Assembly: GCA_012862575.1 (NCBI GenBank)
Contig: BLSF01000062.1
Location: forward strand, 62,001-126,000
Length of the DNA: 64,000 nucleotides
Source: Parietichytrium sp. I65-24A
Lineage: Eukaryota > Sar > Bigyra > Thraustochytrida > Thraustochytriidae
Reading direction: 5' to 3'
Shown here: in pieces, positions 18,794 to 28,407 of the stretch
How positions within the stretch are numbered: the first letter of the stretch is position 1
How the letters are laid out: each line of letters opens with the position of its first letter
Position numbers and translations under genes: made by a program
The notes under the pieces: model-generated
Databases searched by the model: none
Seen by the model: only the letters and a program-made list of their open reading frames with translations
Told to the model about the DNA's origin: nothing

Positions 18794-20590
18794 CTAGTCG
18801 ACCCGGTTTCTGACCGCCAAGACAACTTGGTGGAGTCCACGGCTCAAAAAAAAGAATGCGACCCCAGTGAAAAGATGCCAGCAACCGTGGCCCACGCGCA
18901 AAAAGTCGCGCTCTTGCTCGAGGCCCCAGATAAAACCCGCGATAGCGATCAGCAAAAACCGGAAAGCTTTGTTGAAATCGCCATCCCGGTCTGCCCTGAG
19001 CTCGGTGGCAACTTGAGGATTGCGCCTCAAATAAACGAAAAAGAAGGCAGTGGCACAGAAAATCGGGAGCAGAGTGCACTCCAAGCTCCACGGCCCAAGC
19101 TCTTGAAAGAAAAGTGTAATCAGGGTAAGACAGGTCTGAAGTACTAGCATTGCATCTCGAGAGAAGGTGGCCTCAGCAACAAAGATCTGTGCATTTATGA
19201 AGCTGAGAATCGCGAAAATGTTGTCTAGGCGATGCCAGTTGCCTTCGCTCATAGAGAGAAAAGTGTCATCGATCGTATCTGCCCAGTGATAGAGTGTACT
19301 GTACACGATCGTGCTAAATCCCACCACTGTCGTGAAAGGGCTGTCAGCATTCCACACGTACCTCGTGGCTGGAATTCCGCTCGCATTGGTCAGAACCGTG
19401 ATGAAAATCATGGCCCACACGCTGAAGGGCCATGAGTCGTGACCTTTAATCTGATGGTGGTACCACCAGCGACCCTCGTGACAGTCCTTTCGGGACAGAT
19501 CCGGGTCGAGACAGCACCACATGCCCGACGCACCGTCTCTAGGAGCGTACAGATCGAAGCCATCTCCATGTACATCGCCGAAAGGCGCAGCAGCCAGCAC
19601 CGCCAGCACTGCAGCGCAAGAAGCCGCACACGCAAACCTCCATGCCTTTGGACGAGGCTCCATCGACCCATGACGACTCCATATCCACGCGAGGCACACC
19701 GGCGGCACAAAAACGGTCCACTGCGTGGCAATAAACAGCCTTGTACTAGGCTGAATCCACACGTCCGTCTCGCGTGGCTCCTGTTGCTCCACCCACGGCG
19801 CAGTTAAGGTCACCACTGTACACAGCATCACTAAACACGTCCCAACCACACGCTTCCAGTCGTTCGCGCTCGTCCGCGTCCTAGCCCACGCCATGACCGC
19901 AGCCGCCATCATCGGCGCTCCTACCGCGAACTCCGTCCGCCAAAGCAACTTTTCCTGTGCGTACGCCGCCAACGCGACTGTCCCGAATCTCGCGAGTTCC
20001 GACCATTTCCAGTACGAGCACCAGTCCCTCTCTCTGTCTCTGTCCCTGTCTTTGCCAGAGCCGACAGGGACATCTTTGCCAGCGCCGTAAGCCGAATCTT
20101 GGCCATCAACAGCAGCAACATCGTTCGAGCCAGAAACCGGCCCGACTGGTATCGCGGCGCACGCGACCGCGACCATGGCAGCCATATTCGCCGCTCGCAT
20201 CCAATTAACCTCGTCCATATAAAGCGCTTTCGCTCCGTTCCACGCTGACCAGAGAGCCCCTGCTCTCGCGAGCGCCATCACGATCCACGCGAGCCCCATT
20301 CCCAGCTCCGCGCCGTTCTCGCCATGCTCGCCATTCTTCTCTCGCGAACCTCTTTTCGGGCTCTTCCTCACCGCCCGCACAGAGCCAAGCGTCCAACCTC
20401 CTGCGCCAACGGCGAAGAACACGCAAGCAATCGCCAGCAGCACGCAGATCTGTCTACCGCTTGCGTCAGCGTCGCCACTGGCGTGCTCCGTGCGTAGTAG
20501 AATGGGAGACCATCGAAAGCCGAAGCCGTTGCTGCCGCAGGAAGGCAAGCTGCCAGAGACGCTCAACGGAAGGCAGCACGCCGACGACAT
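18794..20590 (-). CDS. Multi-pass membrane protein, CREST (ceramidase/TMEM8-like) superfamily candidate
   Basis: 598 aa with about a dozen hydrophobic spans, starting from the ATG at 20590; an upstream extension begins only at GTG. The N-terminal half (TM spans at about 50-75, 95-120, 130-165, 205-260) is Ala-rich with a charged Arg/Asp loop. The C-terminal half carries the diagnostic part: STIVYSTLYHWADTID, then SEGNWHRLDNIFAILSFINA, and near the end HGCWHLFTGVAFFF. A Ser, a His-x2-Asp and a late His-x3-His inside membrane helices match the CREST superfamily (alkaline ceramidases, PAQR receptors, PER1/PGAP3, TMEM8/PGAP6), which are metal-dependent membrane hydrolases. It is closer to the TMEM8/PGAP3 pattern than to ceramidase, but motif reading alone cannot decide. 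A loop at about 335-390 has Cys pairs and WWYHHQIKGHDSWPFSVW and probably faces the lumen. Confidence 0.6.
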   Translation of the reverse strand: MSSACCLPLSVSGSLPSCGSNGFGFRWSPILLRTEHASGDADASGRQICVLLAIACVFFAVGAGGWTLGSVRAVRKSPKRGSREKNGEHGENGAELGMGLAWIVMALARAGALWSAWNGAKALYMDEVNWMRAANMAAMVAVACAAIPVGPVSGSNDVAAVDGQDSAYGAGKDVPVGSGKDRDRDRERDWCSYWKWSELARFGTVALAAYAQEKLLWRTEFAVGAPMMAAAVMAWARTRTSANDWKRVVGTCLVMLCTVVTLTAPWVEQQEPRETDVWIQPSTRLFIATQWTVFVPPVCLAWIWSRHGSMEPRPKAWRFACAASCAAVLAVLAAAPFGDVHGDGFDLYAPRDGASGMWCCLDPDLSRKDCHEGRWWYHHQIKGHDSWPFSVWAMIFITVLTNASGIPATRYVWNADSPFTTVVGFSTIVYSTLYHWADTIDDTFLSMSEGNWHRLDNIFAILSFINAQIFVAEATFSRDAMLVLQTCLTLITLFFQELGPWSLECTLLPIFCATAFFFVYLRRNPQVATELRADRDGDFNKAFRFLLIAIAGFIWGLEQERDFLRVGHGCWHLFTGVAFFFLSRGLHQVVLAVRNRVD

Positions 20591-21307
20591 TTCGCGGTGC
20601 CTTTTGCTATAGCTAGATACTTCAGAGCCCACAGCGCTCTTCTCCGCCTTCGACTTCGCCTCGAACAGCTTCGCTCCCACGATTCGTCGCTGCTTTTGTG
20701 CGTTCCAAGACGTGTGTTTTGGGTGTGTGTAAGTGTGTGAAAATAGAAAATGTGTGAAAGGTGAAAGGAAGTAAAGGAAGAGTTAGTTGGTGTGGACGAG
20801 TGAATGAGAGATGTAACGTGGCGAACGAAGGAGTGAATGAATGCATACATACATACATACATACATACGATGCATAACTGCATGCATGCATGCATCATGA
20901 TCATGATACGTCGATCTTTACCGGTACTCGAGGACGTGTACACCTCTCTTTGTGTGACGTTGACGGTCATGATGGATGAGGCGAGATTCAATCTGCGCCT
21001 GAGAGTTGAAGTGCTTTTGGTGTTGGAGGAATGAATCAAGTCCAGAAGGGAAGGATGCCTGCGTTGTGGTGTGTTGTTGTGGTCATGGGAAGAGGGTGAG
21101 AGTGTGGATGGGATGGGTCAGGCACATTTGTTTTAGGTGATGGTGATGAAGATGGTTTTCGACTCTCTGCTTCCTCCAGATGCTCCTTTGGCGATTGAAT
21201 GATACACAGGTGGAGCTAGCTAACATTCTGGGTTTGGGCCGACAGCAGTACGATCACGACTTGGATTCAGGTCGGTATTGCGAGTTGGTCTCAATTGTCG
21301 GTAGATC
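20591..21307. other. Intergenic gap with CATA microsatellite
   Basis: 5' flank of the membrane protein and 3' flank of the YEATS gene (both minus strand). It contains the CATA/GCAT repeats at 20841-20907 and GTGT-rich sequence at 20700-20790. No gene seen. Confidence 0.5.
20841..20907. repeat. (CATA)n followed by (GCAT)n and a TGATCA palindrome run
   Basis: Six to seven CATA units, then four GCAT units and a CATGATCATGAT palindrome. A hairpin-forming microsatellite in the 5' region of the CREST-like gene. Confidence 0.85.
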
Positions 21308-22114
21308 TCACTGCTTGGCTTTCTTTTGAGGGGGTGGCTGCATCCCGCCGGTCACCACCGGCGGATTGGTGGGAGCGGCTTCGGCCTTGAGCGCCTTAAT
21401 TTTGTTGATAGATTCCTGCACTGCGGTGAGCTCTTGAGTAGCCTTCTCGATCTCCTGCGAAATGAAGGTCTGAGCCGAAATGATAGCTTTCATGGATTCC
21501 ACCTCGGAAATCTTCGAAAAGTGCGCGCTTAATTTTTCTGGCGACGCGCCTTTTGGCGCCTCTGACTTGATGGCCCCTTCTGGCTTGGCGTCCGCACTCT
21601 CGCTCCCAATCGCCTGGGACCCGTCTTCCTCCAGCGACGGTGGCTTGTCCCCAGGTTTCCTGGCACCGTTCTCAACCAGCAGTTTAAAGACTTCTTCGCT
21701 GGGCTCGTTAAAGAGCACTTCTTCATAGTGCTCGTACACTACAGGCTTCTTCATCAGCACAGAGGTATTGCTGGAAGCCACACCAGGCGGGTAGAGCCTC
21801 AAAAAGTGAATAATATCTACAGAAGACTCTTCCTCGTCTCGCATCACGATCGTAATTTTGCACTCAAACTCTCCCCATCCTGACTGCGTGACCACATAAG
21901 GCGGCGCTTCGCAGGTCACCACGGGAATCTGACAACTCGGATGCAGGGTGAAGACCACGCGTTTGATAAAGTAGCTCAGGTCCTCGTCGCGCAGACCTCG
22001 AACATAGATCGACCACTCGTGAGTCTCGCTCTCTGTCGCTCGCTTCCCCAGGAAAAACGCTATCGAGCCGTACACCAGCGGCACACACACCGTCTTGTCT
22101 TTCACATTCACCAT
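21308..22114 (-). CDS. YEATS4: YEATS-domain protein of the GAS41/YAF9 type
   Basis: Histone acyl-lysine reader found in SWR1/SRCAP and NuA4/TIP60 chromatin complexes. 268 aa from the ATG at 22114. The YEATS domain spans about residues 1-130: KTVCVPLVYGSIAFFLGKR, WSIYVRGLRDEDLSYFIKRV, VVFTLHPSCQIPVV, and PPYVVTQSGWGEFECKITI. This includes the GWGEFE loop and aromatic-cage Trp/Phe that bind acyl-lysine. A linker of about 80 residues (acidic, Pro/Ser-rich) leads to a C-terminal coiled coil (about 205-245, ISQEIEKATQELTAVQESIN), which in GAS41/YAF9 mediates dimerisation and complex docking, and a basic tail. Order and length fit GAS41/YAF9 rather than ENL/AF9 or TAF14. Confidence 0.92.
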   Translation of the reverse strand: MVNVKDKTVCVPLVYGSIAFFLGKRATESETHEWSIYVRGLRDEDLSYFIKRVVFTLHPSCQIPVVTCEAPPYVVTQSGWGEFECKITIVMRDEEESSVDIIHFLRLYPPGVASSNTSVLMKKPVVYEHYEEVLFNEPSEEVFKLLVENGARKPGDKPPSLEEDGSQAIGSESADAKPEGAIKSEAPKGASPEKLSAHFSKISEVESMKAIISAQTFISQEIEKATQELTAVQESINKIKALKAEAAPTNPPVVTGGMQPPPQKKAKQ

Positions 22115-23343
22115 TTCCCTATCATGCGCGGACACTTGGCTTACTTTCCACTCTGTTGGAGAAGTTGGAGAGTTAGTTTTGTTAGTTCCAAGAGGTGGCA
22201 GACAACCTTGGTTTCGTGCGGCGCTCTACTCTGACTTCAAATTTCAAATTTGGTATGGAACAAGTTTGGAATGATCGACACGCAATTGAGAAGGGCGAAA
22301 GTGTCCTCGCGGACCCCACTACCTCACAACCACAGCTGTCCGCGGACGCTTGAGTGCTAGAGTGCATTACCGAAAGTTGTGAAAAATGAATGCGTTCCGA
22401 GGATTGTGATTGTAAATATGTTAATATTTGATCGTCGTATGGTTTGTATCCGTGAATATAAGCTGGAGAAAGTGGGCTTGGTTATGCTTGGTTGGACTTT
22501 TGGTTTGACCATGGATGGATGGATCTTTTCTTTTTTCTGATTCTGAGAGCTTTCAGTCGAACTTGTGCGGGCACAGCAAGTTGTCCAAGGTACTAGTACA
22601 TAAATGTGGAGATGCTGTGCTCGACTCATGGGCGAATGATGGAGATTGACAATTCACTTTAGTTCAATCTCATGAATTGAAATAGAAATAGAAATAGAAA
22701 TGATCGAACGGGTTTCAAGATCGCCAGATCATCAAATCAAAATCGCATCTGTGAAAGCTGCAGCTTGAACATGCTCTAGCTCACTGTCAAGCCCGATCAC
22801 ACGAACAAGTCGCAGACTCGGATCAAATCATCGGACCGTAAGCCTGCGAAAGTCTGAACCACCTATCCTGAATTCTGAAGACAGGTCCACCGAGCGTGCA
22901 TGGCCTACCGAAACAACAGCAATCAACCAGCGAAAACCCTCTTCGCCATTTTCGCCATCACGCACTCGTACGCTTTCGAGCACCTTCCTGCACGTGGCCG
23001 CCGATGCTTGGTAACTCAGTACGCCGAGAACAAGTAGGCCGCCGCCAGTGATCGGGGCGAAGACAAAGAGATCATCGACGATCACGAGGAAGACTAACTT
23101 TCGCCGCACGCACCACACCCCAACAAACATCAACAAACATCAACCTAACAAACCAAACCAAAAGCATAACCACACATAACCAAACTGTGAACACTGTAGC
23201 TTCGAGGCGCTACTGGATGGTGAATCATGATGTAGGTAGACGCAACGGTTTGGAAATATTGCAAATGGCAAGAGAATGGCGAGCCAAGCCATGGCTTTGG
23301 AGCGAAATTGCAGCGGCGCGTGGCTGGACGCAGGAGCGGGAGG
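22115..23343. other. Divergent intergenic region YEATS / ER protein gene
   Basis: Promoter region of two divergent genes. Minor features are AATAGAAATAGAAATAG at about 22680 and a CATCAACAAACATCAACC doublet near 23125. Overlapping frames on the minus strand at 22830-23830 are antisense shadows of the following gene. No extra gene is supported. Confidence 0.5.
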
Positions 23344-24054
23344 ATGAGAGGAAGCAAGAGGCTGCTGAGAGTCTGCGCAGTCGTGGCATGGGCGGCCGCA
23401 GAGGGAGTCGCTGTGAATGACCACGCCCTCGAAGGAGGCGTCCTCGCCTTGGACTCGCTTGAGAGCACGCTTGAGAGCACGCTTGATAGCACGCTCGAGG
23501 ACGTGGAGAGCTTGGGGTTCGGGGACGTCTGCGCGTACTTGAGAGAAAAGGTGCTGAGCAGCGGGGAAGAGTCGCAAAGCTTTGACGTGCGCGTGACTTT
23601 GGAGGGCAAGACTTTGTTCGAAACGGTGGGACCTGGCGAATGTAAAGTGGTTCCGGTGACAAGCTTGGGCCTCCCTGGTCTGGCAAATGCAACTGCAGCA
23701 GTCTACAATGTGGGGTCGCACCCCGCGTTCGACATTCGAATTCCGTTTGGGACTTGGAATAACCCACCGAATAACCCAGACCGTTTCGAGTTCTTGGACA
23801 CCTTGACTGAGCTGCGAAACCCAAAGTCACTGGGCTCCTCGCGAGCAGTCACGTACACGTACAACCCAGAGGCGCTGCGATACAGCCTTCTCTTCAAAAT
23901 AGAGGAAGATGGCTATGCAGGCGTGAAAACTGAGCTACGGTCCGCGGATTCAGGAGTTCAGTCGCTGAGATCCTCTCTAGCTTGCAGGCAATCCATTGTG
24001 CGGGAGCTGTTGGTAGCCATGTGCTTGTACGCGATACATTTTCTTCCAACTTGA
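23344..24054 (+). CDS. Secretory-pathway membrane protein, possibly translocon-associated protein beta-like
   Basis: 236 aa with an N-terminal signal peptide (MRGSKRLLRVCAVVAWAAAE) chosen from the first ATG; the open frame upstream starts at TTG. A run of LEST/LDST repeats follows at about 38-55, encoded by three near-identical 18-bp units (23460-23505). The middle is beta-rich: ANATAAVYNVGSHPAFDIRI (with an N-glycosylation site, NAT) and a WNNPPNNPDRFEFLDTL stretch. The C-terminus ends in a hydrophobic segment (LLVAMCLYAIHFLPT). YNVGSxxAxDI resembles the 'YNVGSSAALDVEL' block of TRAP-beta/SSR2, an ER translocon partner, and size and topology fit. The rest cannot be matched with confidence, so this is a suggestion only. 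Confidence 0.45.
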   Translation: MRGSKRLLRVCAVVAWAAAEGVAVNDHALEGGVLALDSLESTLESTLDSTLEDVESLGFGDVCAYLREKVLSSGEESQSFDVRVTLEGKTLFETVGPGECKVVPVTSLGLPGLANATAAVYNVGSHPAFDIRIPFGTWNNPPNNPDRFEFLDTLTELRNPKSLGSSRAVTYTYNPEALRYSLLFKIEEDGYAGVKTELRSADSGVQSLRSSLACRQSIVRELLVAMCLYAIHFLPT

Positions 24055-25169
24055 CCACGTGAACGTGATAAATAAAAAGGTTGGGTCTGAGAACTCATTC
24101 TCGATTTGCGCTTTGGCACCCCTTCGATACACATTGCACCTTTTTCAATGAATGCTAACCAACTCCTTCACAAGACCACACTTGGTGGGCACCTCGAACT
24201 TGTATTTTCGCGCTCTGGCCGGAGACCGCTTCGGCTCTAAGAAAGCTTCCGCGCTCCGATATTCAGTCCATTGTATGATAAAGCCCACGAGACATTTTTT
24301 CGAAAACAAAGAATTCGATCATCAAGCATAGACCGTGCCCTATGATCTTCGTGGCGATCACTCGCTGCTCCAGCCCTTGCGCATCATACCATGCCATGCC
24401 ATGCCAAACGCCATCGACTCCCCTTCTTCAGCTGAAAGCGCACATCCCACTCTCCGCGTCAGCTATGCACCAAAGATCATCGACCGCGACTTCTTCGAGT
24501 TCGAGCACACGATTCAGGGCACCAACCAACGCCGCCTTGCTTTCCATTTGAGTTGAAGTTCCTGTGCAACCGCGTTGCTAGAGTCAAACCTCGAAACGTC
24601 GACCATTTCTGAATTAACATGTAAAACACTTTCTTTCAATTGCATTGTTGATTGACTTTTTTTTATTATTGACTGACTGATTCAAAATCAAATGATTGAA
24701 AAGCCTAACATCGTTTAAACCTCTGGTCGACAGCCCATTATAGCCTATGCCTCGATCATCGCAAACCTTACTCCTCGTTTAAAAACTGTCCACTCCACTC
24801 ATCTTCGTATTCCAACTACTGCACTAGCTAGCTAGTAGAGCCACTCCGAGTATACCTACGAATATCTACCTATTCATGTACCTATCTATCTATGTACAGT
24901 GCCTGAAATGAAAATCCAATAACACAGAATGACACCGATGAAACATGATGAAACAGATGAACCTTGGTTGACAGCGAGGCGAAGAGCGGAAGCTTTCTCT
25001 TGCATCATCGCATAGAACAGAGAGATTAGAGAATAGAGAATAGGGAATAGAGGGCCACGCGCAGCTGGACAGCCGATCCCACGTGCCGCAAGTTTGGGTG
25101 ACACATTTCTGACAGTTTGGGGTGGTGGTTGGTTGGGTGGGTGGTTTGTGAAGTTTTGTTGGGGCGAAG
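24055..25169. other. Intergenic gap before NUP35
   Basis: Mostly AT-rich flank. Contains a possible small ORF (24401-24556), a CTAGCTAGCTAG palindrome at about 24826-24840, and TAGAGAATAGAGAATAGGGAATAG at 25023-25050. Confidence 0.5.
24401..24556 (+). CDS. Possible 51-aa small ORF or exon
   Basis: ATG-initiated frame in good context (GCCATGCC) with C/G-ending codons unlike the AT-rich flanks. The product ends SYAPKIIDRDFFEFEHTIQG plus a basic stretch. No homolog recognised. It could be a microprotein, a lone exon of an unsolved gene, or chance. Confidence 0.22.
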   Translation: MPNAIDSPSSAESAHPTLRVSYAPKIIDRDFFEFEHTIQGTNQRRLAFHLS

Positions 25170-26390
25170 ATGTTCCAGTCGCAGGACACGCCACAGAGGG
25201 GAAGAATGCAAGATGACAGGCTCGCGAGAGGCACCCCTGGAGACGGCTATGGCGGGTATGGCACTCCCGCGCGGAGAGATGGAATGTTCTCGGTAGGAAA
25301 TGGTGCGAGGGGCGCGTATGAGACGCCATATCATGCCAAGTCGCCTGGGTTCGAACAAGGCTTTTTTCAGCAGCAGCAACAACAACATCAGCATGCGCAA
25401 CATGTGGAGCAAAGCCAGACTCCATCATTTTTTGGGCGGACGGTATCTCCGCCACGCGCCGCGTCTCCCGCAGGCGTCGGGCTCGTTGGGGAATCTATGT
25501 TTGCAAGTGCGTCCAGGACGGGGCCCAGCGCGCACGACTCTGACATGTATGCGCAGGAGCACAGAAACTTTGTCGGCTCTCATCTCGAGCCTTTCAAGTC
25601 GAATACCGCGGGCAAATCGCCGACATCGGGAAGCTCTTCGAGTGCAAGGGGCGTCTCCTTTCCGTCAACATCGCACGCCTTGGTAACGCTTGATGACGAA
25701 GATGATGATATGGATGCAGACATGTTGCCGCCGAGCGTGTCCCTGCTGTCCGGTGCCCAGCAGCCTCGCTCCGCTGTAGTCGAAGATAGGGCACAGCACT
25801 CGGAAACGTTAGATGAATATGCATCGGGAGGCATGCGAAATAGGAGACAAGGCATGCGCAAGCCTGGCGATAGCGTGAACGTGGGGCTTGATCTCGGTGA
25901 TCCGCGTGGCCTTGACTTGTCTGCTCTGGGAGCTTCGAGGGGTCCGCAGCGCGAAGCTGACGAATTAGGCGTCACTGCTGCAATTCAGCTTATTCAAGTG
26001 AAGTCGCCGTGGGTGACTGTGTTTGGATTCCCTAGCGGGGCTGCATCAGCGATTCTGAGGCATTTTCAGTCTTTTGGAGAGGTTCACCAGCACCAAAGTG
26101 ACTCTGGAAATTGGATGCACATCTTGTACGGCAGCAAGATAGCTGCCTCTCGAGCTCTCGCACAAAATGGGCAGCTAATCCCAGTCGGGAATGGAAATGT
26201 CATGATTGGAGTCAAGCCTTGCTCGGACCCAAGTCTCGCAGATGTCACGGCATCAGCAGCCATTCCATCCACCAAGGTGGATTACAAGAGCAGCGATTAT
26301 GCAGTCAAGCAACAGGGGCACCTAAGCTCAGCCCCTCAGAGGGCCACATCCATTTGCAAGCGCTTTTGCAGCTGGGTGTTGGACTTGTGA
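25170..26390 (+). CDS. NUP35: Nucleoporin NUP35/NUP53
   Basis: Scaffold nucleoporin of the inner ring of the nuclear pore. 406 aa from the first ATG. Residues 1-265 are disordered, Gly/Ser/Gln-rich, with a poly-Gln run near residue 67 and acidic patches. The only folded part is the atypical RRM (MPPN/NUP35 type) at about 273-350: SPWVTVFGFPSGAASAILRH, FQSFGEVHQHQ, GNWMHILYGSKIAASRAL, NGNVMIGVKPC. These are hallmark motifs of the Nup35 dimerising RRM that lacks RNA-binding residues. The last residues (ICKRFCSWVLDL) form a short amphipathic helix like the membrane-binding C-terminal helix of Nup53. Ends 322 bp from the convergent oxygenase gene. Confidence 0.93.
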   Translation: MFQSQDTPQRGRMQDDRLARGTPGDGYGGYGTPARRDGMFSVGNGARGAYETPYHAKSPGFEQGFFQQQQQQHQHAQHVEQSQTPSFFGRTVSPPRAASPAGVGLVGESMFASASRTGPSAHDSDMYAQEHRNFVGSHLEPFKSNTAGKSPTSGSSSSARGVSFPSTSHALVTLDDEDDDMDADMLPPSVSLLSGAQQPRSAVVEDRAQHSETLDEYASGGMRNRRQGMRKPGDSVNVGLDLGDPRGLDLSALGASRGPQREADELGVTAAIQLIQVKSPWVTVFGFPSGAASAILRHFQSFGEVHQHQSDSGNWMHILYGSKIAASRALAQNGQLIPVGNGNVMIGVKPCSDPSLADVTASAAIPSTKVDYKSSDYAVKQQGHLSSAPQRATSICKRFCSWVLDL

Positions 26391-26712
26391 ATTTAGCTGC
26401 TCTAGCTAGCTACTAGAGTGCTTGGCAGCTGAACCTACCAAGCGGGGTGGCGGAGCGCGAGGGAAAAAGTGACATGTAGCCTGTAAGTTTTATTGAGATT
26501 GCTCAATCTCGTCACTCTTCGCATATCTCTGTGATGACCTTCGCACGTCTCTGTGATAAAAAGAAAGCAAATTTGGAATTATCCTTTATCTTTTTGTGTG
26601 TTTTTTTGCCTCGAAAAAACCTTGCAATACTCTTTTATAACCTCAATTTACAGATGGTAATTTGTTGACAAGGTTCACAGACAGTCAGTCTCCAATTCTA
26701 TCATTTTGGTGA
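26391..26712. other. Convergent 3' gap NUP35 / oxygenase
   Basis: Shared 3' flank, T-rich at 26565-26640. Opens with a TAGCTAGCTA palindrome (about 26395-26415) that could form a hairpin just after the NUP35 stop codon. Confidence 0.5.
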
Positions 26713-27639
26713 TCACATTCCGTATACGTTTGCTAAAGTCGGGCTGAGTTTGAAAGCTTTTCTAAACATTGCTGTAGCTTCCTCGAGTTGGCCGTCAGTA
26801 CTCAGCTCTTGCGCCTCTTGGTACATATCGAAAGCTTGGCGATCTTTCTCAGTTTTGCAGATTGGTTCCCTGCGATGATACATTACGTCGGATCGAATGA
26901 TGTATTTTTCTGCGTTTGGACCAACCGGCACTCCTTGGTGCAGAATATTGTGAAAAAATATTGCCATTCGACCCATGATCGGCTCAACAGTGTGAAGAAC
27001 ATACTCTTCTTGCCCAGTGTACCTTCCATCTTTGTCTTTTCCCAGCTTGTCTTTTTGCTCGTCGCTATAAAAGCGAGTGCCACCGCCGTCCGTGCATGTG
27101 TTGAGGTATAGCACAATGGAGTACATGCTGCGCTCATCGCAGCCGACGATGTTGTAGCCATCAGTGTGAGGCGAGAAATGGCCGCCTTCTTTGTATCTAG
27201 CAAACAAAAGCAAATTGTTGGTTCCCTTCGGATCCCAGGTACCTTCGAGATCTCTCTGCCATCGGTCGGACTCGACGTCATCCTCCGCGATCTCCACCGC
27301 TTCTGTCATGTGAGATGCAATCCTCTCCCATAGTAGAGCAGCGAGCTCCTTGTGCGGCACCTCGATCGTGTCTGCATTTCTAAATTCCGTCTTCTTTTCC
27401 GGTCGGGAGTCCCAGAACGTGTACCCCATAGTTTCTGTCTTTCGTCGAAGATAAGCGCACTCTTCCCCGGAGAGAACGTTGTCCAGCACAACGCAGTCCA
27501 AATTCGGCGACGGGACGGTTTTCACGACGCCATTTTGCGGCTTTGCCAGCGCTTGAAATTCGTCCAGGTCCACCAAGCACTCCCTCGCCTGCTCCTTTCG
27601 CACGGAGGCCACTACCGTAAACGGCGAGGGCCCGTCCAT
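26713..27639 (-). CDS. Prolyl 4-hydroxylase-like 2-oxoglutarate/Fe(II) dioxygenase with C-terminal TPR
   Basis: 308 aa from the ATG at 27639 (upstream extension starts at GTG). P4Hc-type double-stranded beta-helix. The iron ligands His158 and Asp160 lie in HFSPHTDGYNIVG and the third ligand His234 in NILHQGVPVG; Arg249 in KYIIRSDVMY is placed to bind 2-oxoglutarate. Other family blocks are LDNVLSGEECAYLRRKTE (N-terminal helix), NNLLLFARYKEGG and YSIVLYLNTCTDGGGTRFY. No signal peptide is visible, so it is probably cytosolic or nuclear, unlike collagen P4H. The last 45 residues (FDMYQEAQELSTDGQLEEAT, MFRKAFKLSP) read as one TPR-like helical pair, an uncommon position, since animal P4H has TPRs before the catalytic domain. 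The substrate is unknown. Confidence 0.88.
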   Translation of the reverse strand: MDGPSPFTVVASVRKEQARECLVDLDEFQALAKPQNGVVKTVPSPNLDCVVLDNVLSGEECAYLRRKTETMGYTFWDSRPEKKTEFRNADTIEVPHKELAALLWERIASHMTEAVEIAEDDVESDRWQRDLEGTWDPKGTNNLLLFARYKEGGHFSPHTDGYNIVGCDERSMYSIVLYLNTCTDGGGTRFYSDEQKDKLGKDKDGRYTGQEEYVLHTVEPIMGRMAIFFHNILHQGVPVGPNAEKYIIRSDVMYHRREPICKTEKDRQAFDMYQEAQELSTDGQLEEATAMFRKAFKLSPTLANVYGM

Positions 27640-28407
27640 CCTTCTCTCCACCTGGCTTTGCCTGCCGTGACGAAACCAAACGCGCTGCCTCAGAGCGTGG
27701 AATTGTTAGCGCACGGGTGCTCGAGGACCGATCTCATGCACTGGGCTCTTTTGACATGCGACTTGCGGACTGCAAGCCATGTACCAGTACCCAAGTCCCG
27801 AGTACCATGTGACAGCGATGGGTAAGTAGCGAGTAGGACTTTGGGTGGCGGTGTGTGCGTGCGTGGGTGGCGGTGGTAAGCTTTTGTCTAAGGAAACTCG
27901 TTCTGTTCTTGCAGAACAAGTTGTTGTTGAAGTTGTCACTTGCCAAGTGCAATGCTTTCTATTTTTAGTTTGGATGTCTCTTGCAATGCTTTCTACTTTT
28001 ACTTTGGTTTGGTTTGGTTTGGTTTGGTTTGGTTTGGATTGTTTCGTGTTTCTTTTGTTTGGAATGATTTGATTTCATTGTGCGGATTCATTGTTTGGTT
28101 TCGTCGGCTTGTTTGGTTTTGTTTTGTCTCTCGGAAGGAGAAGTGGAAAAGAGCCGAAAGCACAAGCTAGAGTTGACATATGGGCCAACGAATTGCGGAA
28201 CAGCGAGGAAGATGCGAGCGTAGAGTGAAGAGGGACTAGAGAGACCGGCGACTCGGGGGTCCGCAAATACTCTAACAATCTAAACGTTGGCTGACCGAAA
28301 AATTCTTTATTTTGGTTTCCTTGTGCATACGGTGAAATGGCAGTCCATTGAGCAAGTTGCTTCCTTCTGCTCCTCACGGCCGATGGGACCAAAAGTAAGC
28401 GACTCTT
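27640..28407. other. Intergenic gap with GGTTT repeat
   Basis: 5' flank of the oxygenase and 3' flank of the EXPERA-like gene. Contains the GGTTT run at 28004-28037 and CTTTCTA repeats around 27955-27995. No gene supported. Confidence 0.5.
28004..28037. repeat. (TTTGG)n pentanucleotide repeat
   Basis: Six to seven perfect TTTGG units; related TTTGGTTT words continue to about 28130. Confidence 0.9.
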
